This document shows, piece by piece, positions 1 to 6,446 of a DNA stretch of 20,014 nucleotides (positions within the stretch are counted from its first letter, which is position 1; each line of letters starts with the position of its first letter). This DNA is from a virus. The stretch is from IMG/VR virus record IMGVR_UViG_3300044616_000618, positions 1 through 20,014 of that record; one strand, given 5' to 3'. The position numbers and the translations under genes are program-made. The notes under the pieces are model-generated. The model was not told where the DNA came from. It saw only the letters and a list, made by a program, of their open reading frames with translations, and did not search any database.

Positions 1-618
1 TTTTTAAAAGGACCAGCTGGTACGTCTAAAACAACATTAGCAATGTATTGTGGTTTAACACTTTTAAATAAAAAAAGAGTTTCTGATTTGGTATTGGTAA
101 GATCTGCTGTTGAATCTTCGGATTCAAAACTAGGTTTTTTACCTGGTGATATTATTGAAAAATTCAATGTTTATTTGACACCTTTTCATGATAAATTTTC
201 GGAACTTTTAAATAAACCACAGATAGACAAGTTACAAAAGGATAATAGAATAACAATATGTCCAATTAACTTTGCAAGAGGATTGCATTTTTCTGCAAAA
301 TTTATTTGTGCCGATGAAATTCAAAACTTTTCAAAACGAGAAATACACACTATAATGAGTCGTATTGGAGAATTTTCTAAAGTATTTTTATGTGGCGATC
401 CCGAACAAAGCGATTTACCTGTTGGTAAATCAGGTTTCAATAAAGTTTACGATTTGTTTAACACCGACGAGGCCAAAGAACATGGTTTGTTTTGTATGGA
501 ATTGACAGAAGAAGACATTGTTCGTTCTGAGTTGTGCAAATACATAACACACAAATTCAAAGAACTTCAGTCACCGGAACAAAATAAAAATGAATGGAAA
601 CCATCTGAAGGAAAGTAA
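1..618 (+). CDS. phoH: PhoH-like P-loop ATPase (5' end outside the window)
   Basis: The reading frame is open from base 1, so the N-terminus lies upstream of the window; the ATG at 43 is internal because the ATP-binding loop is encoded before it. The visible fragment has a Walker A motif GPAGTSKT at fragment residues 4-11, a Walker B region ending in Asp-Glu (ICADEIQNF, about 103-111), and the PhoH signature SRIGEFSKVFLCGDPEQSDLP spread over about 120-140. This order and spacing match the C-terminal ATPase domain of PhoH proteins, which are common in T4-like and other lytic phages. The family binds ATP and is related to superfamily 1 helicase cores, but its phage role is unsettled. The second Gly of the usual GTGKT is Ser here. 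A small zinc-ribbon gene follows 8 nt downstream. The family assignment is strong; the biochemical role is unknown. Confidence 0.9.
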   Translation, partial: FLKGPAGTSKTTLAMYCGLTLLNKKRVSDLVLVRSAVESSDSKLGFLPGDIIEKFNVYLTPFHDKFSELLNKPQIDKLQKDNRITICPINFARGLHFSAKFICADEIQNFSKREIHTIMSRIGEFSKVFLCGDPEQSDLPVGKSGFNKVYDLFNTDEAKEHGLFCMELTEEDIVRSELCKYITHKFKELQSPEQNKNEWKPSEGK

Positions 619-626
619 ATAATAAT

Positions 627-794
627 ATGAGCAATAAACCAGAATATAAAGCCGTAAGCAACATACCAATCGGTTGCACTTTTTGTGGAGCAACTGTACA
701 TGGTAAAGTTATGGAAAGTTATAATAAATCAGAAAAACAAATTCGTTGGGTTTGTCCGAGATGTTCTAACTTGGTAAAAGTTGGAAAAGCATAA
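627..794 (+). CDS. Small zinc-ribbon protein, 55 aa
   Basis: This short gene lies between the PhoH-like gene and the next reading frame. It has an ATG at 627, a TAA at 792-794, and a purine-rich AAGGAAAG at about 608-615 that may serve as ribosome binding site. The product has two Cys pairs, CTFC at residues 17-20 and CPRC at 43-46, separated by 22 residues. That is the layout of a single zinc ribbon able to bind one zinc ion. The rest is short and basic, with no membrane segment. Such mini zinc ribbons in phages may bind nucleic acid or a host protein, but nothing here identifies the partner. The next gene begins 1 nt after its stop (TAATATG), so the two are probably co-translated. The coding call is supported by the gap it fills and by the paired cysteines. 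Confidence 0.75.
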   Translation: MSNKPEYKAVSNIPIGCTFCGATVHGKVMESYNKSEKQIRWVCPRCSNLVKVGKA

Positions 795-795
795 T

Positions 796-1320
796 ATGCT
801 AAATTTGAACAAAATACTTGATGAATCTTTAGATAGTATTTGGTCGCCTAGACAATATCAGGCTGGTAGTTATCCGCCTAGAAAAGATCAAGGGCCGATG
901 TTTAATCAAAAAGATGGCAAGAATTTTCCATATCAGCAAAATGCAAATGGACAATTTCCATCGTCGTTACCAGAACCAGTAAATCCTCAAGTTTTCCCAT
1001 GGCCATTGGAAACTATAAACTCTGATTTAGGTGATGGTTTTGTATTTTTGTTATCTGCTGCTAAAAAAATCAAACAATGCTCAACGCAAAATCCAAGCAT
1101 TAATCAGAAACAAAAAGAACAATTAGATAAAATGTTTGATTATTTGTTAAAAGTTTTAAAAGCTGTTGAAAAAGTTGGAACAAATATATCAGGCGTGGTG
1201 AATATGTCAGGTGAAAGACCACCACAAGTTCCTCTATCACCCACCAAAGCACCTTATATACCCACTACTGCGAATATGGGTAATCAAGATTCTCCAAATA
1301 TACAATCTCAAAAATTGTAA
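796..1320 (+). CDS. Unknown Pro/Gln/Asn-rich protein, 174 aa
   Basis: I do not recognise this family. The start is placed at the ATG at 796, one base after the preceding TAA, and not at the in-frame TTG at 781, which would overlap the zinc-ribbon gene. Residues 1-70 are rich in Pro, Gln, Asn and Tyr and look disordered. The middle (about 75-135) is predicted helical, with a Lys/Leu-rich amphipathic stretch around KMFDYLLKVLKAVEKV. The tail (about 145-174) is again Pro/Thr/Ser/Gln-rich. There is no signal peptide and no membrane segment. A disordered-helix-disordered layout is common in phage scaffolding or adaptor proteins, but that is only a shape argument. It sits in the PhoH and zinc-ribbon cluster and ends immediately before a strong promoter for the next gene. 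Confidence 0.7.
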   Translation: MLNLNKILDESLDSIWSPRQYQAGSYPPRKDQGPMFNQKDGKNFPYQQNANGQFPSSLPEPVNPQVFPWPLETINSDLGDGFVFLLSAAKKIKQCSTQNPSINQKQKEQLDKMFDYLLKVLKAVEKVGTNISGVVNMSGERPPQVPLSPTKAPYIPTTANMGNQDSPNIQSQKL

Positions 1321-1349
1321 TTGACATTTATTAAAAAATAAAATATTAT
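1321..1349 (+). promoter_or_regulatory. Sigma70-like promoter for the membrane zinc-ribbon gene, leaderless geometry
   Basis: TTGACA at 1321-1326 is followed by a 17-nt spacer and TATTAT at 1344-1349. The ATG at 1356 lies 6 nt after the -10 box, so a start site at the usual distance falls on or next to the first codon and leaves no room for a ribosome binding site. The -35 box directly follows the TAA of the previous gene. The same geometry recurs before 10117, 11089 and, on the minus strand, 6411. Confidence 0.75.
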
Positions 1350-1355
1350 CTTTTT

Positions 1356-1787
1356 ATGTTTAAAGATAAAAATTTGGCAAATGCTTTTATTAAATCCACA
1401 ATAAAAGTAATTTCACTATCATTGTTGGGAGCATTTTCGTTGTATTTAATAGGTTTAAATTTTTGGGGAACTTTTTTACTTTTAATTTGTTTGCAATATA
1501 TATTGTTTTATTGTATATCTTATGTTTTAAACGTTTTAGCAATTGAAAAAACAAAACAAAAAGAATTGGATAAGTTGGAAAAACTTTCAACTATATTGAA
1601 TTGTGCATATTGCAATAAATCAAACGTCATGACTTTTGATCCAAACGAAAGTAGTAGAATTGAATTTGAATGTGAACATTGCAAGAAGAAAAATTTAGTA
1701 ACAATGCAGTTTTTGGTTGCAAGAATAACAGAACCTGTTAATTTACCTAAAGTCACTGGAGTACACTTAGAAAATTATGAAGAATAA
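1356..1787 (+). CDS. Membrane protein with C-terminal zinc ribbon, 143 aa
   Basis: The N-terminal third has two hydrophobic stretches, at about residues 16-34 and 37-60, which together look like a helical hairpin in the inner membrane. A charged Lys/Glu-rich linker (about 63-77) follows, then a cytoplasmic domain with two Cys pairs, CAYC at about 83-86 and CEHC at about 106-109, typical of a zinc ribbon. There is no cleavable signal peptide. I do not recognise a named family; a membrane-anchored zinc ribbon could bring a partner protein or nucleic acid to the membrane, but this is inference. The gene has its own strong promoter ending 6 nt before the ATG. Its last codons overlap the next gene by 11 nt. 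Confidence 0.8.
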   Translation: MFKDKNLANAFIKSTIKVISLSLLGAFSLYLIGLNFWGTFLLLICLQYILFYCISYVLNVLAIEKTKQKELDKLEKLSTILNCAYCNKSNVMTFDPNESSRIEFECEHCKKKNLVTMQFLVARITEPVNLPKVTGVHLENYEE

Positions 1788-2082
1788 ATCACTAAAATGG
1801 TGGGATAATACATACAAGGAAGCATCAACATTATCGAGATGGATTGCTTTATATGAAGCAGTAAATGCTATAGCAGATAAAGCAGAAGAAAAAAATATAT
1901 CTTTTGAAAAAATTGAACTAAAACCACTGGCAATTCACAAGTATATGGATGCAACTGAAAATACTATCTTAAAAAAAGTTTTAAGACAGCTTTATAAGGT
2001 TGATGTTTGTTATAACGAAGACGCTCCTAAAATTTATTTTGAGTCTGGTGTCTTGGAAAAAGAAAACGTCAAACTGTATTAA
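1777..2082 (+). CDS. Unknown small protein, 101 aa
   Basis: No family is recognised. The product is short, mostly helical by composition and mixed in charge, with a Trp-rich start (KWWDNTY) and a Lys/Arg-rich middle (about residues 66-75). There is no Cys pair, signal peptide or membrane segment. The ATG at 1777 lies inside the last codons of the preceding membrane protein gene (11-nt overlap in another frame), which implies translational coupling. Its stop codon shares the tetranucleotide TTAA (2079-2082) with the stop of the convergent minus-strand neck gene, and no terminator lies between them. Confidence 0.7.
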   Translation: MKNKSLKWWDNTYKEASTLSRWIALYEAVNAIADKAEEKNISFEKIELKPLAIHKYMDATENTILKKVLRQLYKVDVCYNEDAPKIYFESGVLEKENVKLY

Positions 2083-2708
2083 TATTCACCATATACACTA
2101 GTGTCACTACATGGATTTTCTAAACCGTAGTCAAAATTGTTTTTAGACGCTTCTTCTATCTTATCATTATCATTGTTTGGGTTGTTTCCGTCACCAGAAC
2201 CTGCGCTATTTGATTCATGGCTGTAATCATATCTCTTAGCTTTAAAAAACCAAACATAGTGTCCAGCAATAGCATTTAACTTAAATTCGTCAATAACTTC
2301 TGTTATTTCGTAAACCGTTGGACCTCTCTTTGGAAAATTCAAACGATCACTTCCAAACTCAGACATTTTAATTAAGTCACCTGCTTTTGGTTCAGAAGAT
2401 AATCCATAAACAGCAGTAAAATGATCTGGATGAATAACTCCTTCCATATCACTATCTGCAACAATACCAAATTTGGATAGGAGATAAGAATCATTATTTA
2501 AATTAAGTAATAATATTAACTTTTCAGGATCTTGAAAAGAGGTGTTTGGTTGTTCGCCATATAATGGATTCATTTCTGATATAACAGCATTATTGAAATA
2601 ATAATCAACTTCTTGCCCATATATGTTGATTTGTTCTCTCCACCAACGAGAGAAATTATTTCTTTCATTGCTATTAATTTGTTTGTTTAAAAATCTTAAA
2701 CTTTCCAT
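2079..2708 (-). CDS. Probable T4 gp14-like neck protein, 209 aa
   Basis: The central part resembles, from memory, the layout of T4 gp14, the neck protein of the head-tail connector. In order there is a tyrosine-rich start (GQEVDYYFNN, about residues 31-40), an early 'NPLYGE' segment, a run ending in 'LLSKFGIVADSD' (compare 'FFSNFGMQVNDE' in gp14), then a 'KAGDLIKM' motif near 108-115 (compare 'KEGDLIYF') and 'YEITEVIDEF' (about 133-142). The last 45 residues are Asn/Asp/Gly/Ser-rich and look disordered. In the T4 family this protein closes the portal region of filled heads and joins the tail. The minus-strand genes upstream also look virion-related, which fits. The ATG is 1 nt after the preceding stop (TAATATG on the minus strand). 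The assignment rests on remembered motif order; an unrelated connector or completion protein is possible. Confidence 0.6.
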   Translation of the reverse strand: MESLRFLNKQINSNERNNFSRWWREQINIYGQEVDYYFNNAVISEMNPLYGEQPNTSFQDPEKLILLLNLNNDSYLLSKFGIVADSDMEGVIHPDHFTAVYGLSSEPKAGDLIKMSEFGSDRLNFPKRGPTVYEITEVIDEFKLNAIAGHYVWFFKAKRYDYSHESNSAGSGDGNNPNNDNDKIEEASKNNFDYGLENPCSDTSVYGEY

Positions 2709-2709
2709 A

Positions 2710-3084
2710 TTATATTTTTTTTATTTGTATAGAATATCCTAATTTGGGATCATACTCTAAATATCTACCAATTCCATTACCATCCCTTTGTTTAAGAGCT
2801 AAACTAAAAGGCTTGGTTTTGTCTTTGTTTATAAGATTTAAACCATATTTTTTTGCTAATGTATCTGCTTGTATTTCAGATAATTTAGTTGACCCTCCGT
2901 TATATTTTGCTTTAGTAATACTATAAGAACCATATTCGTTGCTTTTTCTTTGCGAATCGGCAACAATATTTTGATGTTTTCTACTTGGATTTGTTATAGC
3001 ACCTCCAGTTCTGTGTCTTGGATTTGATGCTAATTTCAATTTCGAAATATCTTGATAAGATTCAAAAAATTGTTTAAATGTCAT
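2710..3084 (-). CDS. Unknown small basic protein, possible virion component, 124 aa
   Basis: No domain is recognised. The N-terminus MTFKQFFESYQDI resembles the short amphipathic leader of T4 internal head proteins (pattern M-K-T-x-x-E/Q-F-x-x-E), which directs them into the prohead; here that is only an analogy. The rest is basic and polar, with a Ser/Asn/Arg-rich middle (about residues 20-55), a helix with 'EIQADTLAKKYGL' (about 69-81), and a Lys-rich end. There is no membrane segment. It lies 71 bp downstream of the acidic gene on the minus strand, beyond a strong terminator. It has its own late-type motif, TATAAGTA, 6 nt before the ATG, and is followed 1 nt later by the neck gene. Confidence 0.65.
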   Translation of the reverse strand: MTFKQFFESYQDISKLKLASNPRHRTGGAITNPSRKHQNIVADSQRKSNEYGSYSITKAKYNGGSTKLSEIQADTLAKKYGLNLINKDKTKPFSLALKQRDGNGIGRYLEYDPKLGYSIQIKKI

Positions 3085-3090
3085 TATAGA

Positions 3091-3098
3091 TACTTATA
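3091..3098 (-). promoter_or_regulatory. Late-type promoter motif TATAAGTA before the 124-aa gene
   Basis: Read on the minus strand the motif is TATAAGTA, one mismatch from the T4 late consensus TATAAATA, with 6 nt between it and the ATG at 3084. It lies just after the terminator at 3101-3132, as expected for a fresh transcription start for the 124-aa and neck genes. If the start site lies 5-6 nt downstream, as in T4, the mRNA would be leaderless. Confidence 0.5.
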
Positions 3099-3100
3099 AC

Positions 3101-3132
3101 AAAAAAGCCCTGTTTCAAAACAGGGCTTTTTT
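3101..3132. terminator. Bidirectional Rho-independent terminator
   Basis: A perfect inverted repeat has arms GCCCTGTT (3107-3114) and AACAGGGC (3119-3126) around a 4-nt loop. Six A's flank it on the left and six T's on the right, so a U-tract follows the hairpin on both strands. On the minus strand it directly follows the acidic-protein gene. It is the only strong intrinsic terminator I can find in the window. Confidence 0.9.
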
Positions 3133-3155
3133 GTTTTTTTGATTGTTACTAAGTT

Positions 3156-4019
3156 TTACTGATCGAAAAGAGACTTTCCTACAGTAACACCACCTACATT
3201 GTTACTTTTTCCTGTTAATTTGGAAACAGCACCTTCGGTTGAATGTGGTTTAAGCTGACCATCAGAACCTTTTCCGGAAGATGGAACTTGAGCGGATTTT
3301 TTAGAAACTGGAACAGCACCTTTTACTTCTTTGTTTGATTTGCTGGTCATTCCTTTTTCAAGTTTTTCTTGATCGACTAAAGCATGTCCCAATTCTTCTG
3401 CTTCTACCGATTCTTTAAATGGATTTTCGGATTGTTCGCCTTCTTCTGAATCTTCACCCTCTTCTGATTCAGAATCGTCTCCCATGTCTTCGATGTCTTC
3501 AACTTCTTCTTCGTCTTCTGATGAATTTAAAACGGCACTTAATACGTCCATTAATTTCATTGCAAGATCTTTGTCTAAAGAAATTTCAACAGTTTCTGAA
3601 TCTTCCATAGATTCATCTTCTGAATCACCAAATGGATCATCACCAAATGGATCATTTTCTTCAGAACCTTCCATAGAAGGCTCTAATTCGTTTTCGTTTT
3701 CGGTGGAGAAATTAAATTCTCCTTCTTCTCTCAATACTCTATTATAAAGAGCATCGAATGGATTTAATGTTTTACTTTCTTTTTTCATAACTTTAGATTT
3801 GCCATCGGCCCCATCGCTGTTCAATTCTCTATCAGACTCTTCAACATCTTCAAGATCGATGTTTTCATCGGATGTGCTTGGGAAAGTGTTTTTAACTTTA
3901 CTGTCTGATTCTGAATCACCAAAAGTTTTACCAACTTGTGATGTTGTTGATTTTACGATACCAGAAGAATCACATTTTTCTTCTAAAATTGACATGTATG
4001 CTTTTGTTATTGGGTCCAT
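3156..4019 (-). CDS. Very acidic low-complexity protein, 287 aa (possible prohead core or scaffold)
   Basis: The product is dominated by Glu, Asp and Ser. The middle (about residues 100-205) has long acidic runs, interrupted by one hydrophobic helix (about 147-166, around LAMKLMDVLSAVLN). The C-terminal 80 residues are Lys/Ser/Gly-rich and end in GKSLFDQ. The N-terminus holds A-Y-M-S-I-L-E-E-K-C at residues 7-16, a motif shared with the next upstream gene's product (A-Y-T-Q-I-Y-K-E-K-C). Acidic, Ser/Glu-rich proteins next to neck genes are often scaffold, core or internal head proteins, but I do not recognise a family. It is transcribed alone: a late-type motif TGTAAATA lies 12 nt before the ATG and a strong terminator lies just after the stop. 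Its acidity could pair with the Lys-rich 110-aa protein encoded upstream. Confidence 0.7.
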   Translation of the reverse strand: MDPITKAYMSILEEKCDSSGIVKSTTSQVGKTFGDSESDSKVKNTFPSTSDENIDLEDVEESDRELNSDGADGKSKVMKKESKTLNPFDALYNRVLREEGEFNFSTENENELEPSMEGSEENDPFGDDPFGDSEDESMEDSETVEISLDKDLAMKLMDVLSAVLNSSEDEEEVEDIEDMGDDSESEEGEDSEEGEQSENPFKESVEAEELGHALVDQEKLEKGMTSKSNKEVKGAVPVSKKSAQVPSSGKGSDGQLKPHSTEGAVSKLTGKSNNVGGVTVGKSLFDQ

Positions 4020-4031
4020 ATGTTGTAAGAA

Positions 4032-4039
4032 TATTTACA
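4032..4039 (-). promoter_or_regulatory. Late-type promoter motif TGTAAATA before the acidic-protein gene
   Basis: On the minus strand TGTAAATA matches TATAAATA at seven of eight positions and lies 12 nt before the ATG at 4019. No TTGACA-like box with suitable spacing was seen, which favours late (sigma factor gp55-like) recognition over a host-type promoter. Confidence 0.45.
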
Positions 4040-4064
4040 CTTGTTAAATTACAAATCTACAAAA

Positions 4065-4397
4065 TTATTTCTTTTTTACCGGTTTAGTGGTAACTTTTTT
4101 ACCAGTTTTTTTAGCACCAGAAGCTACTTTCTTTTTACAGCTTTTATATTTTTCTTCATCTTTTCTTCCAACAGATGCGGTACATACAGCATATGGATTG
4201 ACTGATTTCTTTTTAGCTTCACTTATTGGCTGTATTCCATGTACAAAATTTTCATAGTTTACATGTGGATCAGTCGGTGAAAGAGGGTTATTTGAAACTG
4301 TTTCATTTTTTTCTTTTGGTTCATTTACATTTTCACATTTTTCTTTATAAATTTGGGTGTATGCTTCTTCCAACATTAAATGGTCTTTATTTCTCAT
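4065..4397 (-). CDS. Lys-rich small protein with NPYAVCTASVG motif, 110 aa
   Basis: The product has three parts. Residues 1-30 contain the helix with A-Y-T-Q-I-Y-K-E-K-C (12-21), shared with the acidic neighbour. About 30-62 is a polar linker. About 63-92 is a conserved-looking block containing NPYAVCTASVGRKDEEKY and a second Cys shortly after. I recall similar 'NP-[WY]-A-[IV]-C-T-A-S-V-G' segments from hypothetical proteins of large phages, but know no function. The last 25 residues are almost all Lys, Thr, Ala, Gly and Val, like a histone H1-type tail, which suggests binding to DNA or to an acidic partner. A late-type motif (AGTAAATA on the minus strand) lies 5 nt before the ATG and overlaps the stop codon of the nuclease gene upstream. 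Confidence 0.7.
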   Translation of the reverse strand: MRNKDHLMLEEAYTQIYKEKCENVNEPKEKNETVSNNPLSPTDPHVNYENFVHGIQPISEAKKKSVNPYAVCTASVGRKDEEKYKSCKKKVASGAKKTGKKVTTKPVKKK

Positions 4398-4402
4398 GTT
4401 AG

Positions 4403-4410
4403 TATTTACT
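4403..4410 (-). promoter_or_regulatory. Late-type promoter motif AGTAAATA overlapping the nuclease stop codon
   Basis: On the minus strand AGTAAATA (six of eight matches to TATAAATA, with TAAATA intact) contains the TAA stop of the PD-(D/E)XK nuclease gene and lies 5 nt before the ATG at 4397. It marks the boundary between the non-structural pair upstream and the virion-type genes downstream. Confidence 0.4.
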
Positions 4411-5209
4411 TGTATTCATTTAATATTGTTTGTGAAATATTTTTCATATCCAAACATTTAATCAATTCATAATTTTCACCATTCATCCAAACAATGTAAG
4501 ATGTGGGTATAGGCATTTTTGTTATTTTTTCTATAATAGTAGAATATAAATTTAGTTGTAAGCTATATTTAACAAATTCACACTTGTCATAATCAGACAA
4601 ACATCCTAACATTTTTTCTTTATAATCATTTTTTCTTTTTATTTCCTTGTTTGTTTTATAGTCAAACATCACAAGTTCTTTTGTTTTTGTGTTATAAGAT
4701 AAATTGTCAACAGTACCACATATTTCAGTTTCTTTGTCACCTATAACAAATTCAGATTTAACAAGAATATGATCTTGCTTCCACCAATCGTAAAAATTTA
4801 AAAAGTTTTTAATTAACTTTTTTAATTCTTTTTTATAATTTTCAATCGAATTATTCGTAAAAAAATTTTTATTATGATTAAAAAACATTTTTATTGCGTT
4901 TTCATCTATTGATATTTGTTTTCTAACTAAAAAGTTTTCAACAAATTTGTGAAACTCAGAACCTTTGTGACATGAATAATCTCTTGTGAAATCCCATTGT
5001 TCTAAAATTTGTTCAACAGAGAATCCGTCTCTTTCGGCAACAGTTTTTGCTATTTTTTGTGCATCAAACGGTTTTTCGTATTTTTTAATAAGACCCGAAA
5101 CTGACATTTTTGCCAGTTTAGCATCTATTTTATATGTATGGTTTTTTTCTAAAAAAACTATATTAGAAAAAGCGTTTTCTAATTCTATTAAAGTGTCAAA
5201 ATTCATCAT
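4406..5209 (-). CDS. PD-(D/E)XK nuclease, RecB/Cas4-like, 267 aa
   Basis: The motif series of RecB-type nucleases is present in order. It comprises a conserved G..FH segment (GSEFHKFVE, residues 83-91), an acidic residue E153 in a 'SEFVIGDKE' strand, G-T-V-D at 165-168, the catalytic D183-Y-K185 in 'FDYKTNK', and the Q-x3-Y motif Q218...Y222. The family cuts DNA with Mg2+ or Mn2+ and includes RecB, AddB, Cas4 and phage exonucleases. There is no Cys cluster for an iron-sulfur centre, so a true Cas4 is unlikely. The start (ATG at 5209, or the adjacent ATG at 5206) overlaps the TGA of the AAA+ ATPase gene upstream by 4 nt (ATGA), so the two are probably translated together. The likely role is DNA end processing or recombination; a role in attacking other DNA cannot be excluded. 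Confidence 0.85.
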   Translation of the reverse strand: MMNFDTLIELENAFSNIVFLEKNHTYKIDAKLAKMSVSGLIKKYEKPFDAQKIAKTVAERDGFSVEQILEQWDFTRDYSCHKGSEFHKFVENFLVRKQISIDENAIKMFFNHNKNFFTNNSIENYKKELKKLIKNFLNFYDWWKQDHILVKSEFVIGDKETEICGTVDNLSYNTKTKELVMFDYKTNKEIKRKNDYKEKMLGCLSDYDKCEFVKYSLQLNLYSTIIEKITKMPIPTSYIVWMNGENYELIKCLDMKNISQTILNEYK

Positions 5210-6411
5210 TTACCAAACCCTATTCTTTTTTCTTCTTTTTTATTTTCATTCATTTCTGTTTTTTTGGTTAGATTATAAATATCTGCAATAACCATATTTT
5301 TGGTAATATTTTCTTCTATTTCTTTTTTAGAAAACCCAAGATGTTTTGCTAATTTTTTAGCATCCTCTATATCGAGAGGACCAAATTCATAATCAACTTG
5401 TAATCTGCCTTTTCTACGCAATGCATCATCGATGTCTTGTTTTGGGCAATTGTATGTAATAACCAAAGGACATCTTAAAACATCTCCCAGAATACCATCA
5501 GACAAGTTTAAAAGAGATGTTACAGCAGAAGAATCATAATTGTCGCCCATTCTTTTTACTATTGCTTTTTCTGCATCTTCTAAAATCAATACAGAATTTT
5601 TCTTTTTCAATAGACTGGAAAAAGTAGTAGGATCGTTAACAAAAGATTCTATCATTGTTGCTGGAATATAAATAAAATCCTTGTTTACTTTAGTAGTGAG
5701 ATACTTTAGGAATGTACTCTTTCCAGCACCAGGTGCACCATGAAACATATACAATCCATTATCGTCATTGTTCAATCTTTCAATAATTTGTTTTTCCACA
5801 CTCACAAATTTGCTACCATAATTTAATTCTATATTGATATCGTCTGGTATTTTCATATCAATTGGATCAAAAACATATTCATCATATCTGTTTTTAACAT
5901 ACAAATGAATTTTACTAGATTCTTGTTTTGCTATAAATGGTTCAAAATCTTTTAAATGTAAGTCCTCGATATTCGAGGTGTAAATTATAACCATTTCGTA
6001 GGTTTTTTTAGAATTTTCTTTTTGTTTTTCTTCTTTTATTATAGATGAAAATTCAACAATTTCTCCATCGGTTGACACAAAACTTGTAGAATTTGATTCA
6101 TCCACCTCATCTTTTACCATTATTTTTATAAAAATATCTTTATATTCAAAAATAATTGTTCCACTCTTAAAAGAAAGAGTGTCTTTGAGAAGATTTTTTA
6201 AATTTCCTGCACAAGAACTATAAATCAAACTTCCATTTTCCAGTAAAAAATTTAAAACTTCTGATTTAAATGCTTCACTGATATATAAAAAACATGGAGG
6301 ATATTCGGAATAAGTTGTAATGTATTTATTAATCGGAAATAAGTTTCCGCTATCATGAATGTCGTAATAACCATTTAAATTTGTTTTAAAATTGTTTTTT
6401 GATTTAAACAT
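5206..6411 (-). CDS. Bcs1-like AAA+ ATPase, 401 aa
   Basis: Residues 1-200 form an N-terminal region without a recognised domain, rich in beta-type sequence. Residues about 215-365 are an AAA+ module. It has Walker A GAPGAGKS (225-232), Walker B VLILEDAE (274-281), a probable sensor-1 Asn321 in 'VITYN', and Arg residues R332, R333 and R336 in 'LRRKGR' at the arginine-finger position. It then has 'FGPLDIEDAKKLAKHLGF' as in Bcs1 and CDC48-type ATPases. No membrane helix is seen. Such proteins form rings that remodel proteins or move polymers. The gene is coupled by a 4-nt overlap to a PD-(D/E)XK nuclease gene, which suggests a joint DNA-processing function. Transcription probably starts at or next to the ATG from the minus-strand promoter at 6418-6446. 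Confidence 0.85.
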   Translation of the reverse strand: MFKSKNNFKTNLNGYYDIHDSGNLFPINKYITTYSEYPPCFLYISEAFKSEVLNFLLENGSLIYSSCAGNLKNLLKDTLSFKSGTIIFEYKDIFIKIMVKDEVDESNSTSFVSTDGEIVEFSSIIKEEKQKENSKKTYEMVIIYTSNIEDLHLKDFEPFIAKQESSKIHLYVKNRYDEYVFDPIDMKIPDDINIELNYGSKFVSVEKQIIERLNNDDNGLYMFHGAPGAGKSTFLKYLTTKVNKDFIYIPATMIESFVNDPTTFSSLLKKKNSVLILEDAEKAIVKRMGDNYDSSAVTSLLNLSDGILGDVLRCPLVITYNCPKQDIDDALRRKGRLQVDYEFGPLDIEDAKKLAKHLGFSKKEIEENITKNMVIADIYNLTKKTEMNENKKEEKRIGFGK

Positions 6412-6417
6412 AAAAAT

Positions 6418-6446
6418 ATAATATTATGATTTTTTATAAATATCAA
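6418..6446 (-). promoter_or_regulatory. Sigma70-like promoter for the AAA+/nuclease operon, leaderless geometry
   Basis: On the minus strand TTGATA (6446-6441) is followed by a 17-nt spacer and TATTAT (6423-6418), with 6 nt to the ATG at 6411. The -35 box starts exactly 35 nt before the start codon, as in three plus-strand promoters of this window. It overlaps the divergent late-type motif of the 6457 gene at 6435-6442, so early minus-strand and late plus-strand transcription would compete for the same DNA. Confidence 0.65.
6435..6442 (+). promoter_or_regulatory. Late-type promoter motif TATAAATA before the 147-aa gene
   Basis: This is an exact TATAAATA, the T4 late consensus, 14 nt before the ATG at 6457. 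A purine-rich AAGAGA (6445-6450) lies between them and may act as a ribosome binding site, one of few in the window. The motif lies within the spacer region of the divergent minus-strand promoter. Confidence 0.5.

Noticed and set aside
43-618. Complete 191-aa PhoH gene starting at the ATG at 43
   Set aside because: The same frame is open to base 1 and encodes the Walker A motif before this ATG, so the gene is cut by the window edge.
781-795. TTG start at 781 for the Pro/Gln-rich gene
   Set aside because: It would overlap the end of the zinc-ribbon gene; the ATG at 796 directly after that stop matches other junctions in the window.
3419-4047. Plus-strand reading frames opposite the acidic gene, with Ser- or Leu-rich products
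   Set aside because: They are mirror images of Glu/Asp/Ser codons on the other strand and have no plausible start signals or domains.
4406-5209. Cas4 (CRISPR-associated nuclease)
   Set aside because: The nuclease motifs fit, but there is no four-Cys iron-sulfur cluster and no other cas gene or array.
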